This document shows, piece by piece, positions 1 through 5,494 of a stretch of 13,183 bases of DNA. This DNA is from Lachnoclostridium sp. UBA933 (GTDB taxonomy: Bacteria > Bacillota > Clostridia > Lachnospirales > Lachnospiraceae). Position 1 is the first letter of the stretch, and the number at the start of each line of letters is the position of its first letter. The stretch spans positions 12,623 through 25,805 of the forward strand of contig DBDL01000098.1 in the NCBI GenBank assembly GCA_002293545.1, written 5' to 3'. Under the pieces are notes generated by a model, which had not been told where the DNA came from, searched no databases, and was given only the letters and a program-made list of their open reading frames with translations. The translations under genes were made by a program, and so were the position numbers.

Positions 1-446
1 AGCAATTCCGGGGGACATTGTTCCGTCAAACGATGTTTGCCGAATTTGAGCTTCAGGCGCATCGGATAGCAGAAGAAAAAGAAGTGCTTACACCCGATAG
101 ACTATCCGCTTTATACTATGATTTAAACCGAAAATATTACGGCGACTGGGTTCACTTGGACCCTCTGATTGCCGTCGAGTGGGCAAGGATTCCCCATTTT
201 TACCGCTCATTCTATGTTTATCAGTATGCTACCGGATTTTCGGCGGCAATTGCTATCAGTAAAAAAATATTAAACGGGGAAAAAGGAGCGTTGGAAGGGT
301 ATCTCAAATTCCTCCAAAGCGGATGTTCCCGCCCTCCCATTGAGTTGCTGAAAATAGCAGGTGTCAATATGGAATCCCCCAAGCCGGTTGAAGATGCGAT
401 GGAGCAATTTGCCGGATTACTGGAAGAATTTATAGCGGCGGAATAA
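1..446 (+). CDS. pepF: Oligoendopeptidase F, C-terminal part (5' truncated by window edge)
   Basis: This is the last ~148 codons of a cytoplasmic M3-family zinc oligopeptidase that cleaves short peptides. The frame is open from base 3 with no start, so the gene enters from the left; the TTG at 18 is an internal Leu. The visible residues QFRGTLFRQTMFAEFE near the edge and PHFYRSFYVYQYATGFSAA around residues 60-75 of the visible part are typical of the PepF C-terminal helical domain. The catalytic HExxH helix lies upstream of the window and cannot be checked. Full-length relatives are about 600 residues, so roughly a quarter is present. The gene ends with TAA at 444-446 and converges on the ftsH-like gene 60 bp away. 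No convincing intrinsic terminator is seen in the gap. Family assignment is confident; physiological substrate is unknown. Confidence 0.9.
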   Translation, partial: QFRGTLFRQTMFAEFELQAHRIAEEKEVLTPDRLSALYYDLNRKYYGDWVHLDPLIAVEWARIPHFYRSFYVYQYATGFSAAIAISKKILNGEKGALEGYLKFLQSGCSRPPIELLKIAGVNMESPKPVEDAMEQFAGLLEEFIAAE

Positions 447-506
447 AATGTAAGATCTGTATCACGCCGCACCGTCACACATGCGCGGAATAAAACATGA
501 CGCTTA

Positions 507-2231
507 TCATGCGCACAGCCGGTCGATATCTTCCGCATTCAGCGTTTCTTTTTCCAATAGTTCATTGGCGATTTCTTTCAGTTCTTTCCCGTGTTCCAAA
601 AGTTCTTTTTTCGTATCGGCATAGTAAACCTGCATCCGCTCACGGCATAAATCGAGCAGTGAATCATTCGGCGGGTTCTCTAAGACATTCATATTAAAAA
701 TCCCAAATGTTTCGTCCATTCCGTACTTGTTTATAAAATCCGTCATCTGTTTGGATGCTTTTTCGATATCGTTCCCGGCGCCGGTCGTAATCTCATTTCC
801 GCCGAAAATGATTTCTTCCGCGGCACGTCCGGCAAGAAGAACCATAATATTCCCGATCATTTTCTGTTTTGTCAGATACAGCGTATCTTTCGGTATGCTG
901 AGTGAAAATCCGCCCGCTCCCTGGACACTCGGAATGATCGTGACTTTTGAGATAAAAGAGTCCGGCAGCCTGAGTTTTGTAATCAAGGCGTGTCCGGCTT
1001 CGTGATATGCCGTCACTTTCCGGTCCTGCGGAGTTATGTAACTGGTATCTACCTTTTCCGCCCCGGCGATTACGGTATAAAATGCCTTGTCAATATGTTC
1101 CGGTTCGATATAGGTGTTTTCTTCGTTTGCGGCAAATATCGCTGCTTCGTTCAAGAGATTCTCAAGCATGGCACCGCTGAAAGAAACGGTGGATTTTGAC
1201 AGTTCCTCCATGTTGACTTTATCCGACAGAGGTTTTTCCTTTGCATGAAGCTCCAGTATTTTTCTTCTGGCATTCACGTCCGGCAGTCCGATTTCGATCA
1301 TCCGGTCAAACCGTCCGGGTCTGGTCAATGCTTCGTCAAGTGTGTCCGGTCTGTTTGTGGCGGCGATAACAATAATCCCGTCATGTTCATTAAATCCGGA
1401 CATCTCGGTCAGGAGAGCGTTAAGCGTCTGGTCGCGTTCGTCGTTGCTCCCGTTCGACTGCTTGCCGCGCCGTTTCCCGATCGCGTCGATTTCGTCAATA
1501 AAAATAACCGCTTTCTCCGCTTTCTTCGCTTTTTTAAATAAATCCCTCACCCGGCTTGCACCGACTCCGACATACATTTGAACAAAATCCGAGCCGCTCA
1601 TCGGATAAAAGGGGACGCTGGCTTCTCCGGCGATGGCTTTTGCCATCAGTGTTTTTCCTGTGCCGGGAGGACCGTAGAACAAAAGTCCGCGCGGCATTTT
1701 CGCTCCCAGGTCCAAATATTTATCCGGATTTTTTATGAATTGTATGATATCATCCACCATCGCTTTTGCTTCCATATTGCCGGCAACATCATCGAGCCGC
1801 AGTGCCGATGCATTGCTGCCCCCCGCGCCTGCATTCTTAATCAGTCCGGTTCCTTTCCGGCTGAACCGGAAAATCAAAAAAACAATACCCAAAAGCGGGA
1901 TGATTAATAATTGCATGTATGAACTTTCGGCTGTTTCATCCGCATATTCGATTGGTATCTCATTTTTTAGAAACAGATGAAAAAGTTCGTCCGACTTTGG
2001 ATTCGGGACTTTATATGTGTGGTTTTCAGAAACCACGGTGAAATATTCCGGATTCGCCCCAAACATGACTTTTTCAACAGAACCTTTGTCAAGCTTCTCT
2101 ATGAGTGCGTTGTATGTCATGGGTTCTGTTTTATTCTGAAATAGATATAAACCCGCCAATAATACGGCGGCAGTAAGAATGGCAATCAAAAAATAAATCC
2201 GATGCTTTTTTTTCAAAAAAATTCCCCCCAT
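507..2231 (-). CDS. ftsH: FtsH-type membrane AAA+ zinc metalloprotease
   Basis: A membrane-bound, ATP-driven protease that would extract and degrade membrane and cytosolic proteins as a hexamer. Domain order: membrane helix 1 (residues ~12-31), a short extracytoplasmic segment (~34-104), membrane helix 2 (~106-123), AAA+ domain, then M41 peptidase domain. Walker A is GPPGTGKT (187-194) and Walker B is VIFIDEIDA (242-250). The second region of homology has the Arg-finger context RPGRFDR (304-310). The zinc site is HEAGH (410-414) with the third ligand probably D488 in TTGAGNDIE. All catalytic residues are intact. The pore loop reads FVQMYVGVGA, with Gln and Tyr where E. coli FtsH has Glu and Phe. 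At 574 aa it lacks the extended C-terminal tail of ~640-aa FtsH, so it is likely a clostridial paralogue rather than the only housekeeping copy. The ATG at 2231 has a weak ribosome site; the TTG at 2216 (codon 6) follows GGGGGGA by 6 nt and may be the true start. Confidence 0.93.
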   Translation of the reverse strand: MGGIFLKKKHRIYFLIAILTAAVLLAGLYLFQNKTEPMTYNALIEKLDKGSVEKVMFGANPEYFTVVSENHTYKVPNPKSDELFHLFLKNEIPIEYADETAESSYMQLLIIPLLGIVFLIFRFSRKGTGLIKNAGAGGSNASALRLDDVAGNMEAKAMVDDIIQFIKNPDKYLDLGAKMPRGLLFYGPPGTGKTLMAKAIAGEASVPFYPMSGSDFVQMYVGVGASRVRDLFKKAKKAEKAVIFIDEIDAIGKRRGKQSNGSNDERDQTLNALLTEMSGFNEHDGIIVIAATNRPDTLDEALTRPGRFDRMIEIGLPDVNARRKILELHAKEKPLSDKVNMEELSKSTVSFSGAMLENLLNEAAIFAANEENTYIEPEHIDKAFYTVIAGAEKVDTSYITPQDRKVTAYHEAGHALITKLRLPDSFISKVTIIPSVQGAGGFSLSIPKDTLYLTKQKMIGNIMVLLAGRAAEEIIFGGNEITTGAGNDIEKASKQMTDFINKYGMDETFGIFNMNVLENPPNDSLLDLCRERMQVYYADTKKELLEHGKELKEIANELLEKETLNAEDIDRLCA

Positions 2232-2250
2232 TAATCTTTCACTGATATCT

Positions 2251-2259
2251 ATTCTAACA
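2251..2259 (-). promoter_or_regulatory. Putative extended -10 promoter of ftsH
   Basis: Read on the minus strand this is TGTTAGAAT, an extended -10 element (TGn followed by TAGAAT, 5 of 6 matches to TATAAT). There is no good -35 at 16-18 bp, which is common for extended -10 promoters. Transcription would begin near 2244, about 13 nt before the ATG at 2231 and ~28 nt before the TTG at 2216. A leader that short fits the TTG start somewhat better. Prediction only. Confidence 0.4.
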
Positions 2260-2355
2260 TTTTTATGGGGGAAAAGCTATTTATAATAATTGGAAAAAGA
2301 AAAGGGCGCGGATGGAAACAGAAAACGCAAAAGGGATAAAAATAAAACGAGGATA

Positions 2356-2384
2356 TTGCGTATCAAATCCCTATTTGTTATAAT
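2356..2384 (+). promoter_or_regulatory. Sigma-A-type promoter of the 2425-3450 gene
   Basis: The -35 is TTGCGT (2356-2361), the spacer is 17 bp, and the -10 is a perfect TATAAT (2379-2384). It lies 40 bp upstream of the TTG start at 2425, which gives a leader of about 35 nt. It is divergent to the ftsH promoter within the 193-bp spacer 2232-2424. Confidence 0.65.
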
Positions 2385-2411
2385 ACACTTATTATTAAGG
2401 TAAGGGATAGC

Positions 2412-2416
2412 GAGGG
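2412..2416 (+). promoter_or_regulatory. Ribosome binding site supporting the TTG start at 2425
   Basis: GAGGG followed by 8 nt and then TTG AAG AAA AAG. No competing ATG lies near the start of this frame. The basic N-terminus followed by a hydrophobic stretch begins exactly here, so this site decides the start. Confidence 0.6.
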
Positions 2417-2424
2417 ATATTTCA

Positions 2425-3450
2425 TTGAAGAAAAAGATATTTTTATGTAGTTTATTGATTGTTATCTGCGGTGTTTTTTTTGTGCTGTTATGGCGGCATC
2501 AAAGAGGAACGGAACCGGAGGTACAAAATCACGGGGAGGATAACACGCCGGAAGAACAGAAAGAATGGGAGGAAACGAGGATTTTATTTTCTGATAAGGT
2601 AAAAAACAGCGGGATTCTGCAATTGACCGAAAATGAAAAGCCGGTTTTTGTATCAAAAAAGATTTCGGGAAACAAAACAAAAAAACTGGAATATCAGGTT
2701 TTTGAGTGGAATAACAATTTATGGGAAGAAATTCAGCCTCCCTGGACAAAAGTCTTTGATTCTCTGGAATTTAGAAACAATTTTCCTGCCGACCCGATGA
2801 AAGAACAGGACGGGAATTATTATTTTTCTGTCATGGAATATTCGGATCATAGGAATGATACCATCTATCGGATTAATGAAAGCGGGCAGGCGGAAAAAAT
2901 AAATACAAAACAGGAAATGCTTGTTCAGGGGAAAGGGAATGAACGGGAAAATTTTTGGAAATATCATATATTAGATGACAATTCCATTGTTTTTGAGTAC
3001 GGCACGAAGCTTGTACGCTATGACTTAAAAACCGGTAATAAGTTAATCGAAATAGATAATATGGATACCTCCTCCGGGGAATTGATCGGCAATATGTATT
3101 ATTCCATGAACGAATCGGCAGATGTGATACTGGTTACCGATGTGAAAACCGGGCGGCTGGCTGAGGAAATCAATTATAAAGTCCCTCCGGATATCGGGAA
3201 CGGCGTACAGATAGAATTTTGCAGGGATGAAAAAGGGCTTCTGTATCTTGTGACAACCGATGGGATTTTCCAAAAATCCAGTGATTCGGCGGAGTTAGTG
3301 CGTATCGTACCATTTGAAAAATGCGGCATTTATGCATCGACAGATAAAAAAGATGTCCTTGTGAAAGATATGAGCAGTAAGGATGGGATTATATATGTAA
3401 GTTATTATTCGTTTTCCGAGGGAGAAGAGCAATTTTATCAGTATGGATAG
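2425..3450 (+). CDS. Unrecognised membrane-anchored extracellular protein, propeller-like
   Basis: I do not recognise a named family with confidence. The protein is 341 aa. It starts with MKKKIF and a hydrophobic segment (residues ~4-23) with no lipobox (the sequence before the cysteine is IVI), so it is probably an N-in/C-out signal anchor. An acidic linker follows (~30-50). The rest is beta-rich, with recurring short strand-turn units such as YRINESGQAEKI, VRYDLKTGNKL and VTDVKTGRLAEEI, spaced as in beta-propeller blades. No catalytic motif is evident. Clostridia also encode larger lipoproteins in which a similar-looking propeller precedes a solute-binding domain; this could be a stand-alone version or a shortened one, since the frame stops cleanly after QFYQYG. 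It has its own promoter and converges on the GH43 gene 44 bp away. The start is TTG with a GAGGG site. Coding status is confident, fold is inference. Confidence 0.75.
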   Translation: MKKKIFLCSLLIVICGVFFVLLWRHQRGTEPEVQNHGEDNTPEEQKEWEETRILFSDKVKNSGILQLTENEKPVFVSKKISGNKTKKLEYQVFEWNNNLWEEIQPPWTKVFDSLEFRNNFPADPMKEQDGNYYFSVMEYSDHRNDTIYRINESGQAEKINTKQEMLVQGKGNERENFWKYHILDDNSIVFEYGTKLVRYDLKTGNKLIEIDNMDTSSGELIGNMYYSMNESADVILVTDVKTGRLAEEINYKVPPDIGNGVQIEFCRDEKGLLYLVTTDGIFQKSSDSAELVRIVPFEKCGIYASTDKKDVLVKDMSSKDGIIYVSYYSFSEGEEQFYQYG

Positions 3451-3480
3451 GCTCAGAAACACTGCTCTTATTTGCTCCCC

Positions 3481-3500
3481 CGGTAATTGGCTGCTTACCG
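3481..3500 (+). terminator. Weak hairpin between convergent genes, possible terminator
   Basis: CGGTAA (3481-3486) pairs with TTACCG (3495-3500) across an 8-nt loop, followed on the plus strand by TTTCTTTA. It overlaps the stop codon of the GH43 gene. The stem is only 6 bp and the following T tract is broken, so termination is uncertain. It is the only candidate in the 44-bp convergent gap. Confidence 0.25.
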
Positions 3501-5078
3501 TTTCTTTACCGTTAAATACTCAAAATCACATACGGTATCCGAGGCGGAACCGTTAGACGAACAATAAAGTCCGATCGTATTGCCGACAAAGCCGCCGGCG
3601 CAGTCGGTGCTTAAAAACCGGGTATCTATATGCTCCGCCAGTTTTTCAGACTTCTCATTGTCAAATTTTCCGGTATCACTTGCCGAATAGGAAACGGTCA
3701 GGTCTTGTCCGGCAGCTTCAAAAACCAACCGGACGAAAGGGCAGTATCGTTCCGGTGTCCCGGATGCCAAAACCGTTTCTTCCCCTTTTTCAATTTTAAC
3801 AAGCTGAACAGTCGTGCTGCCGTTATGCATTGACACTAGGCACTGCAAATTGGCATCCTGACTTTGATTGATGACCAATCCTGCCGTTTCCGACCGGTTT
3901 TTCGGCTCGAATTCAAGCACGGTTTCGGCAAGGAAACTCATCGACTGCTGTCGGACGCATACATAACTTGGGGATTTTCGCTCCGTCAGCTTCTCTTTTG
4001 AACATTTCATCCGTAAGAATCCGGGGCGCTCCGTAAGTGAATAATTCAGCGGATTCGGATTCCGTAAGTACATAAAATGAAAGGGAAGTTCCGGTATATT
4101 GAATCTCGTGGTTTCTTTCGGAGCCGGAACAGGGGATTCGGGCAGATTCGGGACGGGGATTTTGTTTTCCACAATCCCTTTTCCCGGATTGACGACCGGC
4201 CAGCCGTCTTCCCAAATAAATGGGACAAGAAAGGTTTCCCGTCCGAGGTTTCGGTAATATCCGCCGTAAGGTCTTGAACCGAGAAGAACCATCCACGATT
4301 CGCCGTTTTTGGTTTCCACGATATCCGGATGCCCGACATTGACAATCGGATAATGATACCCCAAATGGCGGTGTGTTAGTATCGGATTGGCTCTGTTTCC
4401 TTTAAACGGTTCCCGCAGGCTTTTGCTTCGGGCAATCGTTACGGCATGATAATATTCCGTCCCGGCTTCCGAGATGAGAAGATAATAATACCCGTCTTTC
4501 TTATATAGATGAGGTCCTTCCGGCCATACCGCATCCCGGAGGGCGCCGTGCCATGCGGCGGTACTCTCCCCGATGAGTTTCATTGTCTTTAAATCCAGCT
4601 CCTGTATGTAAATTTCATTATCTCCGTAATATTTAGAACCTTCGCGGCGTTCCTTTGTGCCGCAGTAATAACACTTCCCGTCATCGTCGAAAAACAGGGA
4701 AGGGTCGATTCCCTCCGAAGCGAGAGGGTACGGGTCGGACCAGGGACCGGCGGGGTTTTCGGCAGTTACGATGAAATTCATACCGTTGTGCACGGATACA
4801 TTGGTTGTAATCACATAAAATAAACCGTCATGATATCGGATGGTCGGGGCAAAGATACCCTGGGATTGTTCGTTTCCGTCAAAAATAAACTGCCCGGAAC
4901 GGGTTAAAACATTCCCGATCTGTTCCCAATGAATCAAATCCCTGCTGTGAAAAACCGGAATTCCCGGAAAGTAAGAAAAGGTAGAAGTCACTAAATAATA
5001 ATCATCCCCTGCGCGGCATAGGGAAGGGTCCGGGTAAAATCCCGGAAGTATGGGGTTGTTAAAATAGGTATGTTCCAA
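3495..5078 (-). CDS. Glycoside hydrolase family 43, beta-xylosidase/arabinofuranosidase type
   Basis: A 527-aa inverting glycosidase of the GH43 XynB-like type, which releases xylose or arabinose from the non-reducing ends of xylo- or arabino-oligosaccharides. The five-bladed propeller occupies residues ~5-310. Predicted catalytic residues are all present: general base D17 in FYPDPS, pKa-modulating D125 in GIDPSLFFDDDG, and general acid E187 in WPEGPHLYK. Residues ~320-527 match the concanavalin-like C-terminal domain of this subfamily, including GGFVGNTIGLYCS near the end. Length is normal (530-540 aa is usual). There is no signal peptide, so it should act in the cytoplasm on imported oligosaccharides. 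The TTG start at 5078 is supported by AGGAGGA 7-8 nt upstream. It is divergent to the carbohydrate transporter operon, which suggests a shared substrate. Exact specificity (xylosidase, arabinofuranosidase or both) cannot be read from sequence. Confidence 0.92.
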   Translation of the reverse strand: MEHTYFNNPILPGFYPDPSLCRAGDDYYLVTSTFSYFPGIPVFHSRDLIHWEQIGNVLTRSGQFIFDGNEQSQGIFAPTIRYHDGLFYVITTNVSVHNGMNFIVTAENPAGPWSDPYPLASEGIDPSLFFDDDGKCYYCGTKERREGSKYYGDNEIYIQELDLKTMKLIGESTAAWHGALRDAVWPEGPHLYKKDGYYYLLISEAGTEYYHAVTIARSKSLREPFKGNRANPILTHRHLGYHYPIVNVGHPDIVETKNGESWMVLLGSRPYGGYYRNLGRETFLVPFIWEDGWPVVNPGKGIVENKIPVPNLPESPVPAPKETTRFNIPELPFHFMYLRNPNPLNYSLTERPGFLRMKCSKEKLTERKSPSYVCVRQQSMSFLAETVLEFEPKNRSETAGLVINQSQDANLQCLVSMHNGSTTVQLVKIEKGEETVLASGTPERYCPFVRLVFEAAGQDLTVSYSASDTGKFDNEKSEKLAEHIDTRFLSTDCAGGFVGNTIGLYCSSNGSASDTVCDFEYLTVKKR

Positions 5079-5085
5079 TCTGATA

Positions 5086-5092
5086 TCCTCCT
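5086..5092 (-). promoter_or_regulatory. Ribosome binding site fixing the TTG start of the GH43 gene
   Basis: On the minus strand this is AGGAGGA, 7 nt before the TTG at 5078-5076. The motif is close to ideal, there is no in-frame ATG nearby upstream, and the following residues MEHTYFNNPI match the usual N-terminus of this GH43 type. Confidence 0.75.
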
Positions 5093-5111
5093 GTCATCTG
5101 TTCATAAAGTT

Positions 5112-5140
5112 ATTTTATAACAGGAGATTTCAAAAGTAAA
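5112..5140 (-). promoter_or_regulatory. Promoter of the GH43 gene
   Basis: On the minus strand the -35 is TTTACT (5140-5135), the spacer is 17 bp, and the -10 is TAAAAT (5117-5112). The predicted start is near 5105, leaving a ~27-nt leader. None of the palindromes in the spacer overlaps it; the closest structured site is the direct repeat starting ~78 bp away. Confidence 0.55.
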
Positions 5141-5217
5141 CCTCTGTGCGGACAAGAGAGAAGTTTTTTTGCATACAAAGGCGGCAGCCATTGTAATCAT
5201 CCTGTCAAAATCAAAGC

Positions 5218-5256
5218 AGAAACAGCGGAAAAACAGGGTCAGAAACAGGGGAAAAA
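5218..5256 (+). repeat. Imperfect 16-bp direct repeat upstream of the operon promoter
   Basis: AGAAACAGCGGAAAAA at 5218-5233 and AGAAACAGGGGAAAAA at 5241-5256 differ at one base and are offset by 23 bp, about two helical turns. The downstream copy ends 25 bp before the predicted -35 (5282). That placement would suit an activator that binds direct repeats, for example an AraC-type response regulator, but the tract is purine-rich and the repeat could be incidental. Confidence 0.4.
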
Positions 5257-5281
5257 ATGTATCAAAATATCTAAGAAACTA

Positions 5282-5310
5282 TAGACATATGCCAGAAATA
5301 ATGGTATACT
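5282..5310 (+). promoter_or_regulatory. Main promoter of the transporter operon
   Basis: The -35 is TAGACA (5282-5287, 5 of 6 to TTGACA), the spacer is exactly 17 bp, and the -10 is TATACT (5305-5310, 5 of 6 to TATAAT). Transcription would start near 5317, giving an unusually long leader of about 178 nt before the ATG at 5495. That leader contains the three palindromes listed below. Confidence 0.65.
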
Positions 5311-5320
5311 TAAAATCAAA

Positions 5321-5337
5321 TGTATACAATTTATACA
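5321..5337 (+). promoter_or_regulatory. 17-bp palindrome TGTATA-N5-TATACA, putative operator
   Basis: Perfect 6-bp arms (TGTATA 5321-5326, TATACA 5332-5337) around CAATT. It begins about 4 bp after the predicted transcription start of the operon, a classic position for a repressor. The arm resembles sites of GntR- or other helix-turn-helix repressors, but no regulator is encoded in the window, so the binding protein is unknown. Confidence 0.5.
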
Positions 5338-5374
5338 AAGAACAGCGGCAAAATGTTTGGGTTTTGGTTGAAAA

Positions 5375-5393
5375 TTTGTGCGAATCGCATAAA
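5375..5393 (+). promoter_or_regulatory. 19-bp palindrome, copy 1 (TTTGTGC-N5-GCATAAA)
   Basis: TTTGTGCGAATCGCATAAA is symmetrical at 8 of 9 base pairs around A5384. Its outer arms are identical to those of the copy at 5438-5456. The inner five bases (GAATC) differ from that copy at every position but are still self-complementary. It may be an operator or, if transcribed from 5317, an RNA hairpin: the single non-matching pair is G with T, which is a G-U wobble in RNA, giving an 8-bp stem with a 3-nt loop. Confidence 0.6.
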
Positions 5394-5431
5394 AAAATTG
5401 CGAAAAGGCAAGACCGGCACGATTTATATTT

Positions 5432-5462
5432 TTGAGATTTGTGCATTATGCATAAATATATA
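5432..5462 (+). promoter_or_regulatory. Possible second operon promoter with the operator as its spacer
   Basis: TTGAGA (5432-5437) and TATATA (5457-5462) flank a 19-bp interval that is exactly palindrome copy 2. A 19-bp spacer is longer than optimal, so the promoter would be weak or need help. If real, a repressor on copy 2 would sit between the -35 and -10, and the leader would be only ~25 nt. Speculative. Confidence 0.25.
5438..5456 (+). promoter_or_regulatory. 19-bp palindrome, copy 2 (TTTGTGC-N5-GCATAAA)
   Basis: TTTGTGCATTATGCATAAA is symmetrical at 8 of 9 base pairs around T5447. Its centre is 63 bp from that of copy 1, six turns of B-DNA, so both would lie on the same face of the helix. 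The 3' edge is 38 bp from the ATG of the solute-binding protein gene. The same G/T mismatched pair is present in both copies. Confidence 0.6.
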
Positions 5463-5494
5463 GGTGAGAGAAGAAGAAAGGAGAAAACAGCAGT

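Noticed and set aside
447..506. Intrinsic terminator between the converging pepF and ftsH genes
   Set aside because: Only a 5-bp inverted repeat (TGCGC/GCGCA) with a 24-nt loop and no T tract is visible.
2425..2500. Lipobox at the cysteines of the 2425-3450 protein
   Set aside because: The residues before the cysteine (IVI) do not fit the Gly/Ala/Ser requirement at -1, and a hydrophobic stretch continues after it.
3913..4345. Minus-strand frames of 127 and 99 codons inside the GH43 gene
   Set aside because: They overlap a complete GH43 gene in other frames, have no family resemblance and no ribosome sites.
5169..5435. 88-codon open frame with TTG start in the GH43/operon spacer
   Set aside because: No ribosome site, low-complexity basic composition, no family resemblance, and it runs through the promoter and palindromes. 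Treated as regulatory DNA.
5079..5494. CcpA cre site for catabolite repression
   Set aside because: I looked for the WTGNNARCGNWWWCAW pattern and saw no acceptable match; the 19-bp palindromes have a different core.
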